From Adineta steineri (Eukaryota > Rotifera > Eurotatoria > Adinetida > Adinetidae), in assembly GCA_905250115.1 (NCBI GenBank), contig CAJNOI010000009.1, forward strand, positions 568,221 through 632,220: a DNA stretch of 64,000 bases, given 5' to 3'. Of this stretch, positions 1-15,356 are shown one piece after another. How positions within the stretch are numbered: position 1 is the stretch's first letter; each line of letters begins with the position of its first letter. The position numbers were made by a program, and so were the translations under genes. The notes beneath the pieces are model-generated. The model made no database searches, was not told where the DNA came from, and was given only the letters and a program-made list of their open reading frames with translations.

Positions 1-395
1 TAATAATCCATTTTAAGTAGTTGTTTTATTCGATTGATACTATTAAAATTATATTTTGTATTAATTTGTTATTGTGAGATATACATTCAGAGAGATATTT
101 TAGAATAAAAAAAAGGAATATTTCAATAATAACTGTATAAATGAATAATATATGTAAAATAGTTATTAATAAATTCTACTAATTCTTTCCTTCATATTTC
201 TATTTTCAAAGACAGTAATAATAATCTTTGAAATCTCTAGATACGCATCATCAACTATTTGTTCTTTTTTTCGTTATAAGAAATATTTATTATTTTGTTA
301 TAGATTGTTAGTATTTATTTCAAAAGAAAAAAAATACAAACAATTATTCACAACAACGAATAACACCGACCAAATATATTCTCACACATAATACT
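1..395. other. Non-coding left edge, 5' flank of the ART-FG-GAP gene
   Basis: AT-rich sequence without a convincing open reading frame. It should hold the promoter and 5' untranslated region of the gene starting at 396, but I see no clear core promoter motif. Confidence 0.4.
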
Positions 396-3300
396 ATGGA
401 AACAATAAATTCGCTCAATGATGAACAAATAAATTATCAACAACCTAAATCTAGCAGAAGTGTTCGTATACAAACTAAATTAACTGCAAATAGACTCGAT
501 GATGAACCGGAAAATTATCGAGAGTACATACGGACTAAAAATATTGGCGTACAAACAACATCTACAGGTATTCAGTTCGGTGATAATGTAACGAACGAAC
601 GTCAACATTCAAGAAATAAAAGAAGGCATATCAGGAATAATGCAGTACATCCGTTAGATGGAACAGTTGAAAATCTTAACCGAGAAGTAACACATGATCA
701 AAGACAAACGATAATACCAAAAGAAGATTTCAATACTGACATAAATACTTCTTATCAAAAATACACAAACCTTGCAGGACTTATTATTAAAGATATTGGT
801 AAAAGTGATGGAATAGAATTTAGTCCTATTGTAGGATATTCTGATGAACCTATATTACCACTTGCACAAGCATGTGCACCATTAAATGATATTTTTCATA
901 ATTTATCATGTTATGTTGAATTAGCATTAAGAGAAACTCCTGAACAACCACCTGATGGATTAACAATTGATGAAAGTGCTGCTATACGTCTTTATACAAT
1001 TGAATGGGATAGTCCTTATCGAAGTCTTTATTCATTACTCAATTATAATCTTAAAAATCGTGATCGTCAAGCACTTCTACCTTATTTCCGATATCTTAAA
1101 TTATTTTTAACTGCTCAAATTAAATTACCATGTGTTCCACCATTAACTGTTTGGAGAGGAGTAACTAAAAATTTAAGTGCAGAATTTCCACCTGGTTCTG
1201 GTATGACTTGGTGGGCATTTTCATCATGTACTACCGAAATGACTGTACTTGAAAATAATATGTATTTGGGTAAAGAAGGTGATCGAACACTTTTTTCTGT
1301 TGAAGCTATGAATGGTCGAACAATTAAAGCACATTCACATTTTGTAACGGAAGATGAAATTGTTCTTATGTCAGGTACACATATGATTGTTCAATCACAA
1401 CTTAATCCAGCACCTAATCTTTATATTATTCATTTGAAACAAGTAGAACCAGAAGTACCAACACTTGAACCACCATTTGAAGGTATTTTCAAACATTTTA
1501 TATACATTTATTATATATATTAATCATAATTTTTGTTTTTAATATTTAGGTGCACATATTTATCCAAAAATTTCGTAAGTTTAATCAAATATTTTTTTTT
1601 GATTCTACTATTTGATAAAATTTTTTTTCTTTTTATCAGACGTCCATTCTATCGCAAGAAAAGATTTATGATTCCAATTTGTTTATTACTTACTCTTGCT
1701 ATTGCAGGTGCTATCATTGGTATTATTTCAGGAACAAAACATACTTCACCAAGTATGAAAATTTTAATATTTTTTTTTCTCTTTAAAGAACAATGAAGAT
1801 TTCTAATTTAAAAGAATTTAACATTCTATTGCATAGATATTTTACCTATTTAATAGATAAAATATCTATGAATTATTATCAATAGAAATGAGAGTGATAG
1901 TTCTTAGTAATTTGTACTATACATAAATGGATTACTATTCATAGAAGTAAATTATTATTTGATACAATTTTTATAATGAAAAATAAGTGTCTCGCATAAC
2001 TTTAACTTAACTCATCAACATTCTTCAAATATATGATAAGTATAGTGAATATATAAATTTTTCTGTAGCATCTTAATATTAATATACTTATTCTTTTCTA
2101 CAATCTAAGAGAGAATTACGAATAATTAAATATTTGAATGAATGATTTATGTGATTATAGAAGAGTTCATCGTTTTTTTTAAGATAATAAGAACGTCAGA
2201 TTTGATCATATCATAGATTATAACTCTATTGTATTTACTATCCAATTTTTGTTTCATCGCTGATTTCTTTTTAGAATATGCATGCAATAATCCGTTTACA
2301 TCAGCCGGTACTTTCGATACTGGGAAATACCCATCTTCTTCTGTACTTGGCTACTTTAATAATGATACATATCTTGATTTGGCAATTGCAAACTCAAATG
2401 AAAACTCTGTGAATTTACTACTAGGTGATAAAGACCCATTTTTTCGAAACACACGACCTGCTACTGGTAATACACCGTCATATATGATCTCCGTTGATGT
2501 GAATAATGATACGGAAATAGATTTGATAGTGACTAACACAAATGACAATACAATCAGTGTTCTATTAGGTTTGGGAAATGGGCTTTTTCTGACTGGAGTC
2601 TTTTATAATGTTGGTACAAGTCCAAATTGTGCAACATCTGGCAATTTTAATAATGATAATCAAGTGGATATAGCAGTATCGAATCAAGATGACGGTACCA
2701 TTACTATACTATTTAACAATGGAAATGGTTTATTTTCAACGAATACCATTGTTCCAATTTCTCCGTCTCCAGCTATCTTAGTATCTAACGATTTCAATAA
2801 TGATGGCATAATGGATTTAGCAGTATCGTATAGTTACGATTCCCATATTGATGTATTGTTTGGCTATGGAAATGGGTCTTTTAACGTTGCAATTCCATAT
2901 TCCACTGGTCGCTATCCAACTTCGTTGATATCTTCAGATCTTAATAATGACAAAAAAATGGATTTAGTAACGGCTAACAGTAATGATGGCACTCTCACCA
3001 TACTTCTAAACAATGGAGATGGAAGCTTTACTACAACCACCATTGGACGAATTGGCTATCGCTTTACTTCTTTGATAGCAGGTGATTTCAACAATGATAA
3101 TATAACAGATTTAGCAGTAGCAAGTGGTCAGGGTGTGATTATGACTACAACTGTAATTTATGATTCGACTGGTAGTAAAAATCCAATTGTGGGTGGGGGT
3201 ACAGATGGGGTTATAGGTGTGGGTATAGGTGGAGGTATAGGTAAGGGTAAGCGTGCGGCTGTGTCTGTTACTAATAGGAATCCTTATATTGGTGTGTCTA

Positions 3301-4565
3301 GTGGTCGTAATCCTTATCATTTTAGTTATAATTATAGTTATTATAATAATAGTATATATGTACTACTTGGTAATGGCGACGGAACTTTCCAGTCTAGCAT
3401 CATGCAGTCGCTTAACTATTATCCCCTACACATTATTGGAGCTGACTTCAATAATGATAATATAACAGATTTGGCAACATTAAACGATATTGGTTACACT
3501 ATTAGTTTGTCACTTGGTGTTGGCGGTGGTAGTTTTAGCAGCGAAATTGATTATGTAGTTGATGAATATTGTAACTGGCTATTAGCATATGATTTCAATA
3601 GTGATCAAAATCAAGATATTGCATTGATTACTCAAAATAATAATGATATCATTGTATTACTTAGCAGTGAAGATCCGATAACTTTTCAAGCTCCACTAAA
3701 CAATACTGTTGGAACATTTCCAATTAAAATTATATCAAATGATTTCAATAATGATACTAAACAAGATTTAGTAGTAGTCAATCAAAATGATAACACAATC
3801 GATGTACTTTTTGGGCATGGAGATGGATTTTTTGATACTCCAATCAGCTATGAAGTCGGTGTATCACCTTCTTATGTGACATCAGCATATTTAGATTCTG
3901 ACAGTACGCTTGATTTGGTAGTAGCAAATAGTTTGGATGCCACTATCAGTGTACTATTTGGGAACACAAATGGAACTTTTCAAATTACAAATGTATATCA
4001 ACTTATAGGACCTCCGACATGTGTTATCTCATCTGATCTAAATAACGATGAAAAACAAGATTTAATAGTCACAAATACAAATAACAATACAATTGGTATA
4101 TTTATTAATAATGGAAGTGGAATCTTTAGTTATTCAAATGATTATAAAGTTGGTAGAACACCAAGTTCTATAGCTGCAGCTGACTTTAATAATGATAACA
4201 ATATTGATTTAGTAGTTGCCAACTCTGGTATTAATACTATCAGTCTATTATTCAACAATGGAAATGCAAGTTTTGGTAATGCAACAAATCTTATAGTTGG
4301 AAGAAACCCAAAAAGCGTGTCCACAGGTGATTTTAACGCTGATGGAAATATAGATATAGTAGTTGTTAACGGTGGTAGTAAAACTCTTGGTGTATTACTT
4401 GGTTATGGAAATGGGAGTTTTCAAGCTCAGATCACGTATCCAACAGATAACAAACCTTCTTCTGTAGTAATCGGTTATTTTAATAAAGATAATAAATTAG
4501 ATCTGGCTGTTACAAATTCTAACAGTAATAGTTTATCTATTTTTTTGAACATCTGCGATGGTTGA
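396..4565 (+). CDS. ADP-ribosyltransferase-transmembrane-FG-GAP repeat fusion protein
   Basis: I join four exons, 396-1482, 1550-1574, 1640-1752 and 2275-4565, each with GT/AG ends and matching phase, giving about 1171 residues. Residues ~200-355 form an NAD:arginine ADP-ribosyltransferase domain with the R-S-E triad: R254 in VWRGV, S276/S277 in AFSSCT, and E319-D-E321. A basic stretch (RRPFYRKKRF) precedes a hydrophobic helix at ~382-404. There is no N-terminal signal peptide, so the positive-inside rule predicts a type II protein with the enzyme in the cytosol. The rest is 14 FG-GAP/VCBS repeats carrying the Ca-binding pattern DxNxDxxxD, interrupted after repeat 6 by a Gly/Tyr-rich insert (about 3120-3355). 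Fourteen repeats could make two seven-bladed propellers outside the cell. Fusion into one protein is inferred from splice phase; the domains are clear. Alternatively these are two neighbouring genes. Confidence 0.75.
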
Positions 4566-5795
4566 AAACATTGTTTTCAGTTTATTCATATTCGAACTAA
4601 TAAAACTTACTATACTAACAATTAAAATAAAAATTTCATTTGTTTTCATTTTTAACTTTTTTACTCATTTTAAAGTTTTAATTTTTCAATTTCTTTTTAA
4701 AAGTTTATTTATTTTAACTATTTTTTGATATCAATTCATTATATTTATTAATGAAAAAAATTTTTATTTTTATTTTATCTTCTAAATAAAAAGAAATCTA
4801 TTATAGTCACTTTGATTTACACCTAAGAAAGAAATAATAAAGTTTGAATCATTATTTTAACGAATAATTATGTGATTTACATCAATTTTTTCGTATTTTT
4901 TATTGCAAAATTCAGAAGGTGTGTATTCGTGTGAATGCGAATTAATTTTTTGCTACTTCCTATTTTTTTAAAATAATAATCTCATCATCTTTTCAATATC
5001 TAACTATGAAAATTATCTTTTAGAATATGTCAAGCATATGTTATTTAATGTTGAATACATAGAAGATTTTATTTACAACAAAAATAGAAACATTGTTTAT
5101 ACATAAATTACTACATGCTTTTCAAGTATGTTAGTATTTTATATTTTTCACTGAATAATTTTCAAATTAATTTTTATATTCATATTTTTACTATTTGTCA
5201 TACAAATATAAATACCTTCAACAAATAATGATACTGAAATACATAAATAACTACTGATTCAGCTAATCTTTGTTGATACACGTAGAAAATCTAAATAATA
5301 TTATTAAGAATATTTAGAATGAATGTAATCTTTAAACATAAACATATCAATATTCTGATAATTAATGAGTTTATTGAAAGACTGAAAATATAAAATTCAA
5401 TTCCATTCATTAGTTATAAAAATCTCTTTCATCTATTTACTCAATTACTAAAAACAAAAAAGAAAGATATAGAGTTGTTATTTCTTAATATCAAAATCTG
5501 ATTGTTTAGTTCCATTAAAAATTTTCTTTAATATAGCTTTGAAGTAGTAAATCAGATTGCCTGTATCATTCATAATGTGTGAATACTATGGAAATTCTTT
5601 TATATCATAATTAAAAGCACGATCGATTTACCCTAAAACTTTTTATAGTCAGCATAATGCGCCCTCTGGTTGTCCGTAGATGTCGAATCTATCAATTGGT
5701 TAATAGACAGGAAAATATTTGAGTCATTCGTTCGTTCATAGATTATTTACGTTTTACATTTATTCATTCATTATTTGAGTATCTTTCGTATAAAC
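4566..5795. other. Intergenic, no gene seen
   Basis: 1.2 kb of AT-rich sequence between the FG-GAP gene and PSMC6, with only short chance reading frames. The last ~150 bp presumably include the PSMC6 promoter. Confidence 0.5.
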
Positions 5796-7484
<1,689 letters not shown>

Positions 7485-7939
7485 AACTATTTATTTTATT
7501 TTTTTTTTCTTCTTCTTCTTTTGTGTGTTTACGCTTTATGTTATTATTTTATAAAGACACAAAAAAAAAATCAAGAATAAATTTAAGAAACAAAAATAAA
7601 CCCATTCACAAAGGACGAGTAAAGAGAGATGATAAAGAGAGAAAAATAATCTTTTTTTTTTTTATACATTTGACCCGGACGTCGGTCAATCGAGCACGAT
7701 TTCTCATTTGCCCTCGTCTACATTAAACAGAAAGGATATGCGTATATATATATTTAGGGGTCAAATTTTGGTTGGTTAGAAATGATGACCGAAGACGGGA
7801 CGTGCATATTGTGTCTAGGGGAGGAGGTCATGAAGCGGTCAGAAGAAATAAACGACGTCCTTTTTCTTCTCTCTCTACTAACTATTCAGTTACTTCTCGT
7901 TCATTTGTAAATTTTACAAAGTTCAGACAACATACTATT
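7485..7939. other. Intergenic / 5' UTR of the downstream gene
   Basis: Poly-pyrimidine and AT-rich sequence. The reading frame of the next gene stays open upstream to 7772, so an earlier start is formally possible, but the preferred ATG at 7940 opens the recognisable protein. Confidence 0.4.
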
Positions 7940-10890
7940 ATGCCTGCACGTAAACCAACAGCTCGTTACTGTTTGTATCGTACTTTTGTTGATGTGTATA
8001 TGAAAGCACATGCGGATGTACCTCGAAAGGTATAGTTTAATATTTGTAATATATTATTAAATATTCTATTTATCCCCATTTAAGATATCACATGCACAAG
8101 CACAAACTGAATGGAATCAAATAAAAGGTGATGAAAAAAATGTTCAAGCAAAAATTGATGAATATACTGAAAGATTTAAATCAAGTAGTGCAGCTGGTTT
8201 AGGTCTTGATGTAGAAGTTGAAAAAAAGAAAGACAATGATGAAGAGAATGAAAATGAAGATAATGATGATGGTAATGATGATGATTATGAACCACAAAAG
8301 AAGAAACGTGGACGTAAGAAAAAATGTGAATCAAATATTGGATTTGAAAATGGTGGTCGTGTTTCAAAGAAACGTCGAAAACGTGATGAATCATCTGATC
8401 CAGAATTTGAACCAGAAGAACCACCAACAAAACCAAAGGAAAAAATGCGTACAGCTGCAGAAATTCTTGCTAAAAAATCTAAAGCACCAGCACAAGAAAA
8501 AGTTGCTAATGAACTTCATGAAATAAATGAACGTATTATACAATTAGTTCAAGTTAAAAATATGGGTATGGCAACAAATGAACAAGAAAAACAATTAAAA
8601 AAACTTCTTGTTGAACAGAAGAAAAAAGCAAATGATTTAAAAAGACTTAAAGCTGAACAAGCAGCAAAAAAGCGTTATCGAGAAATAAAAAAAGTAAAAA
8701 ATTTTATTTTATTTTTTTTTATAACATGAATGGCTCTTTTCTTTTTTTTAGCGTAAAATTGAAGCATTATGTGAAAAAAATCCGGAATTAGCTGCTGAAT
8801 TAAATAAAATCTATCGACCTGTTATTGGTCGACCACCAATTGAAGAAGAATGTCCTGATTTATTACAAATCATTGAAGAAATTGCTAAAGTTGGTGGTGC
8901 TGCTGATGATAATCGTCGTTCTGCAACAATTCGCCCTTGTTTAACATTAGATGATTTAAGAGAAAAAATTAAAGAACGTGGTTACGATATCAAACGATCA
9001 ACACTTTATTATAGATTATTACCACATCGTACAAATTCAGTTGATGGTAAAAAACATGTTCGAACAGTTCCTGTCCGTCTTCGAAAAGCTTTAAATGATG
9101 ATCATGGCAAACATGAAGGTATTTATTATTTATTAAAGAAGAATTAATAACAAATATATATTTTTTTATAGATGGTCATTTTGCAACTGCAACTATTCGT
9201 TATATTAAAGATTTAGCGGGTATTTTTGGTAATGATGTTGTATTTTTCTTATCACAAGATGATAAATGTAAAGTACCTATTGGCTTACCAGCTGCTAAAA
9301 TTCAAGCACCTATGCTTATGCATTTGGATTATCGTGTTCGTTTACCCGATCACGACTGGACTGTTGCACCGCGTCATCAACTTACACCAAGGTAAGGAGA
9401 GGAATAGAGAAAAAAAACTTAAATTAATTATTTTATTTTAGTGTTTATGCTGCATGTTTAATGAATGAAAATAATGATGTCGGTTATTCTGGTCCAACAT
9501 ATATAGCAATTCGTTCAGCTAAACATGATCGAAGTGATGCAAATAGTCATTCACATGATTTTGATACTCTTGTTGGTTTGAAAGAATTTGAAAAAGCTGC
9601 ACGTGATTATACAGGACAAGTTAAACCAGTTGTTATTATTACAGTTGATGGTGGTCCTGATGAAAATCCACGTTTTCCAAAAACACTTGTTGCAGCTATA
9701 AGAAAATTTAAAAAATATAATCTTGATGCTTTATTTGTTCTTACACATGCACCAGGTCAATCAGCTTATAATGTTGTTGAACGACGTATGGCACCACTTT
9801 CACATGATTTAGCTGGTCTTATTTTACCACATGATCATTTTGGTACACATTTAAATGATTCAGGTGTAACAGTTAATGCTGATTTAGAACGAACAAATTT
9901 TAAAAAAGCTGGAGAAGTTCTAGCTGAAGTTTGGTGTGGATCAGTTATTGATGAATATTCTGTTGTAGCTGAATATATTGATCCACCAGCATCAACTCCG
10001 GAAGAAATACGTTTAATTGATGCTAAACTTACTATGACGAATTTATTAAATCGGTAAAATAATTTAAGAAATTTATGTTGTTTTTTTAATTAAAATAAAT
10101 AATAAATTTTAGTGTATGTGAAGAAGAAGAAGATGAAGAACCAGTGGAACATCGTATTCGACAAAGTGATGAATATTATCAAGAAAGAGTTCGTGCTTCA
10201 CAGACTACAACTGATGGTGACGTATCAAAAGATACACCAAAATATGATATTGATGAGTATTGGTGTGCAACACATGTTCTTCAAACACAATATACAATTC
10301 AAATAATTCGTTGTAATTCAATATCATGTTGTGGTCCATGGCGTTCAAATTATATTCAAGTATTTCCACATCGTTTTCTTCCAGCACCAGTTGCATTTGA
10401 ACGTACACCACGTGGCATTGCCATGGCTGATCGTGATTATCAAAAAGGTGTTTTCTATGGTTCTTTAATTCAACGTATACAATTTCATGGTGTTGTTATG
10501 CAATTTACACAAAATGATATATTACCATTTGATTATTGTTGTTCAAGTGTACGAAAAGAATTAAAACGACGTGTTTGTGCAATTTGTAAACAATATATTC
10601 CATCTGCTTATCGAATGAAAAATCATTATAAGATTCATCAACAACAATATGCATCAAATTGTCTTGAATATGAAGAATATATGGTTATAAATGAAGATGG
10701 TACAATAAATGAAGATGATGAAGCTGAAATGCTTAGTTATCAACGACCATTACCAGGTGTTTCTGATCCATCAGCTAATGGTGTTGTTATCTTTTCAGAT
10801 ATGCTTGATTGGTTAAAATCTGATTTTGAAGAACTTGATCTTAAAGAACAAGCATTTAAAGAAGATTTCAAGAAAAAACAAATGCGTTAA
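7940..10890 (+). CDS. Large nuclear protein with RNase H-like (DDE-type) core and C2H2 zinc finger
   Basis: Six exons (7940-8029, 8085-8693, 8752-9118, 9172-9391, 9442-10053, 10113-10890) join in frame to 891 residues. After an N-terminal MPARKPTARYCLY segment there is an acidic/basic region with nuclear-localisation-like clusters (KKKRGRKKK, KKRRKR), then a coiled coil rich in Lys. The core contains VVIITVDGGPDENPRF and LILPHDHFGTHLND. These look like metal-binding Asp/His/Glu blocks of an RNase H-like, DDE-transposase-type fold, although I cannot align them fully. The C-terminus has a perfect C2H2 finger (C-x2-C-x12-H-x3-H, CAICKQYIPS...). I believe related proteins occur scattered in invertebrates. 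It is a multi-exon gene with no terminal inverted repeats in sight, which fits a domesticated transposase-derived gene rather than an active element. The exact function is unknown. Confidence 0.6.
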
Positions 10891-13434
10891 AGACATTTGT
10901 TTTGCTTTTGAATTTATATGTATATATAATGTGTATATATTTGTAGGTTTTTTGTATGTTTGTTTTCAGCTTTTCATATATATTTAGTCTCAGTGTTTTC
11001 GATTGTAGTTGATTTTTTTTTCTAATTGAAGAAAAAATATATTCGAATGAAATTAACTTATGATAAATCTTAACTAAACAGAATGCTGATTCTATTGAAA
11101 GAAGATCTTCTAGTATACTCAAATGTCTTTCATAATTAGTAAGCTTACAATTATGATATCAAAACTACTAATAATCGTAGGAGAAGAAAGAAGACACGCT
11201 GTAAATGTAGTAATAAGGTATAGTGAGTATATTATTTTAAAACCTAATTATAGATTCTCAAAGGCTATGAATTTTTCTATCATTCGAAGATTATAAATAT
11301 TAAGTAAACCTGTTCGTTAAGAAGCTCTAAAAACTAACGAGAAATTCAAAAAACTAATTTTGATGATCGCGAAAAAATTGATATCTTCATACGAAGAATT
11401 ATATAATCTTATATTTTCTCTTGTAAACTAGTGATATAGATCAGTATAAGAAGTGAAACTATTGTAATCACAGGTTTAAGTAGTATTGTGAATATTTACA
11501 CTGGCATTCTTTTTTCGTTCTGTTTGAATCGAATAGAGTTGTTTCGAAAGTACGAGATCTTTTTTCGTGTTCATTCGTAGCAATAACTAACATATTTGTC
11601 AAACAACCTTGATGATAAGTGCATAGAGATCATGTGAAATTTGGCATATTGTCTTGCGAAAACAATGTATCGAATTTAAAATCTTAAGATAATGCATGAG
11701 TTCTATCACAGAAATACTTAATTTTTGATAGTCCGCATATCTAAAGTTAATATCCTGGATAATTATTCTAATATAAAGTCAAAGTAATACTTTATGTTAG
11801 AAAATATGATTTTATTCTGTATTTTAATAATATACTCTTCAATTGAAATTCATGTAAAGATAAATAATTGAATAGCGAAAACGAAATTAAAACTTTCAAT
11901 CAAAGAACTTCAAATATTATTATTTGTATTAAACAATTAATAAAGAAATATATATTTCAAATAGATTATTGACTATGATCAATATACTAATGTCATCAAA
12001 TCGTAAGCTTATCCATAAGAATTTGATTGGTTCATAGTTACGACGTATAATAATATACCATTTACTAATTTGGATGTTCACAGATAATTCTTTTGTTAGA
12101 TCACTTGGAACATTATTCATACGATGTACCCATTTACAAACAACTATTACATAGTAAACATCATTAAATATTATGTATTCTAGTACTTCATTACTATATA
12201 TAAATATATGTTATTTTTCTAGGAAAAGATTTTTTCGACCTTGTTTAATACTAATTATATTTACCGATAATGTTGATTTATTTTTAATTGCATATAGATT
12301 AGAATCAACGTGAAACATTATAAATTAGTAGTTTTATTGTATAGAATGTTCACTTACATTGAGTGTAACATTACATAAACATAAATTCAAGGATAACCTT
12401 GAGATGTGTGTAAGATAAATATTTTCGACAATATTCTCTTTCTTTTGTAATCTATAAAGATCTTTATCAGATATTCATAGTCTTATTTTTCATAGTATAA
12501 ACTTTATATGTTTAATTTCTAATCTTTCGACATTTTCTAATAGAGTTCAAATCATACTTTTCTTCTTATCAGTTGAGTGTAATATCTTTTAGTCAGATGA
12601 GAAAAATAAATAAACATTGATATATACTCACACACTTGAAACCTGTCTGTTTTAACTCGATATTAATGTGTACAATGGGTTGAATGATTTGTTATCTTTC
12701 AAATAATAAAATCATTCATATCTATTTCTTCATTATGAAAGTTACATCGTGAAATTTCTTGTAGTATTACTTATGATATATTTTATCGACGAATAATAAG
12801 CTTGATGTTTATTTTACACACTCAATCAAGTAAATCTACATTCTATTCATTTTGTTATTTTTTTATTTGTATGTACATACGATTATGATTATGATTGGAG
12901 AACATTAATGAAGTGTATAATCATCACTGTTTTCTTATAAAAATAGTTTTTGACATAAGTCACAAGTTTTTTATGATTATGTTTTTGTCGAAATTTTGAT
13001 AAGAAAGAGAATCCTTTTTTTCTATTGGTATTTTAAATCAATAATCAAGAATATATCAGTATAAGATGACTAAGAGAAGATATATATAGAATATTAAATT
13101 ACGTTTTAATTCCAGATTAAAAATAGATCAACGCTAAGAATAAAATTTGAAAGAAAGTATATTACGATAAGATATTTATAGTTTAGACATAGTACGTAAT
13201 ATATTAAGAGTCGTAAGGAAGAAGAGAATATGGTATTACACATTTTCTCTTGAGAATGAAAGCACTCGTGTTATATGACATAAAATATATGTTAAACTAC
13301 GTCTTAAAAGTTTTTACGTTGTAATAATTTATTTTTAGATGTTTTATTAATAATCTAAACATATTGATGACAAATCAATCATTAGGTATAGATTTATATA
13401 GAACTATGTTTTTCATTTCTAAAATTGTTTTTAG
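10891..13434. other. Long intergenic stretch, no gene recognised
   Basis: 2.5 kb of AT-rich DNA with stop codons throughout on both strands. The missing first exon(s) of the WSB-type gene must lie here or further upstream, but I cannot pick them out. Confidence 0.45.
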
Positions 13435-14861
13435 CAACTTCTAATGTCTTACCTCTTAATGATTCCTTACAAAATTATTTAACATCATCGACTTTTCTTC
13501 CAAATAATGTATGGAAAACAAGTTTTTCACCATGTTCTCATTATTTAGCAATACCTAAACAAGATATTTATGGTATTGATTGTATTATTGTTATTTATTG
13601 TCCAAACTGGCATGCAACTAGTAAAACAGATGAATTATATGTACATGAAAAATTCGTATGTTCATCATCTGTTTGGTCATTAGCATTTGGTCAACGAATA
13701 ATAAAAACAGATTCATTCGATCAAAATATATCATTGCCATTAACACGACGTCAATTATTAGGTCGACATCGTTCAACTTTATCAGTTAATAATCGTTTTG
13801 ATTTTACAAAAAATTTATTTTTAGCAGCTGGTCTTGCTGATGGAAAAATTAATATTTGGAATGTTGATAACGCAGAATTAATACTTGTTCTAACAGATCA
13901 TAAATCAGCTGTATGTGGTTTAGCATTTACACCATGTACAATGCAGTTAGCATCATGTTCACATGATACAAAAATTAAATTATGGGATTTACTTGATGAT
14001 GGTAAAACATTTGAATTTTTCTAGTATTATAATTATGTTCTTTATCTTAGGTAATATGTATAAAACATTAGATGAATGGACACATGTTATTAATACAGTT
14101 AAATGGTCACCAGATGAAACATTATTATGTGCAGTAGGTCCGTATGAATTAGTTGTATTGTATGATACAGCAACATGGGAAGAGATATGGAAATTTGAAG
14201 GACATTTACATAGTGTTGCTGATTGTGATTTTTCATCGGATAGGTAGATTTTATTTGGAAAAAAATATTTCTTAAGAAAATATTTTTCTTTGTTATATAG
14301 TGCTTTATTAGCAACTGCTTCTTTCGATACACGTATTTTACTTTGGTCAACAATAACTGGAGAACTTTTAAAAGAATTTATTCATAAAATTCCAATTCCA
14401 TTACAAATATATGCTGGTGGTGATAATGGAGCATTTGTACGATCGGTTGTTTTTACTAAATATAATCAAATTATAATTAGTACTTGTGATGATAAGTAAG
14501 AAGAAAAAAAAATTAAAAATACAAAAATATTCTTTTTTATTCAAGTCATGTTCGTCTGTTTCCAATTGAATCTGCACGTTTAACAGAACCAAGCTTTAAA
14601 CAATCACAAAATAACGTCCTATGTGTTACATCAGCACCGGATGGAAAAACTATGGGTATAGGTACACGTAATGGTGAAGTTCATTTATGGTCAATATTAT
14701 CAACGTATAAATTACCATCATTGAAAAGTTTCTGTCGAATTACAATTAATAGTCATGCTGGTATTAAACGAAAAGAAATTGTAAATTTATCAATTTCACA
14801 ATGTTTAATCAATTATCTTTTATATAAAGATATAAAAAGCAAACAAATGTATATTGTTTAA
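13435..14861 (+). CDS. WSB1: WD-repeat and SOCS-box protein (WSB1/WSB2-like), 5' exon missing
   Basis: Four exons (13435-14001, 14051-14243, 14301-14495, 14546-14861) encode about 423 residues. They carry seven or so WD40 repeats and end in a SOCS-box-like tail (LPSLKSFCRITI ... INYLLYKDI). Segments such as SSVWSLAFG, LFLAAGLADGKINIWNVD, LLATASFDTRILLWSTITGELLKEF and IYAGGDNGAFVRSVVF follow vertebrate WSB1/2 block by block, including the junction DDGNMYKTL. In animals WSB proteins are substrate receptors of Elongin-Cullin E3 ubiquitin ligases: the SOCS box binds Elongin B/C and the propeller binds the substrate. The first coding exon must carry one base of the first codon and an ATG; I could not locate it. 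WSB1 and WSB2 cannot be separated by eye. Confidence 0.85.
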
Positions 14862-15356
14862 TACTTTCGAACAATTGTTATGTAAATATATTTACTTCTT
14901 ATAATGAATAAAATCATCTAATTTATTGATAAATATCTACGTTTTATATAAATAGATAGACAGACTATGCTGCAATGTAATTTATATATGATGAAATAGT
15001 TCCGTCATAATAAACAGTCGAGAAGTACTTAGCGAGGAAAACATCTTAATTTAAATTTAGTTTCGTAATATATTTGTAAAAAAAACTTATTTTGTATATG
15101 TTTCAATGATTTATGTACGTGCTAAAGTAATTCTTAGATTTATTTGTAGTTAACTATAAATAGAAAATAAAAGTATGTCGTCGAAAGAAAAATATTATTA
15201 AGTTTTAATTATCCCATATCAATAGATATGCACCTGAAAGTATTTCGTCAGAAAATGAGATTTATTCATTATTTTTTGTTATATTTTATTTAATATACAA
15301 ATATAGATACTGTTTACATAAATATAGTACAAAAACAAAAAGAAATTTTTTGTTTA
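14862..15356. other. Convergent intergenic region
   Basis: Tail-to-tail spacer between the WSB-like gene (+) and the orphan on the minus strand. AT-rich; it should hold both 3' untranslated regions. Nothing else is visible. Confidence 0.4.

Noticed and set aside
3111..3320. Minus-strand frame rich in Thr/His opposite the FG-GAP gene
   Set aside because: Shadow of the Gly-rich insert in the real gene.
7772..7939. N-terminal extension of the DDE-like protein
   Set aside because: The frame is open but the residues are low-complexity and basic, and the recognisable protein begins at the ATG at 7940; treated as 5' UTR.
8176..8526. His-rich and Met/Lys-rich frames over the acidic linker of the DDE-like gene
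   Set aside because: Low-complexity shadows of the GAT/GAA repeats in the true reading frame.
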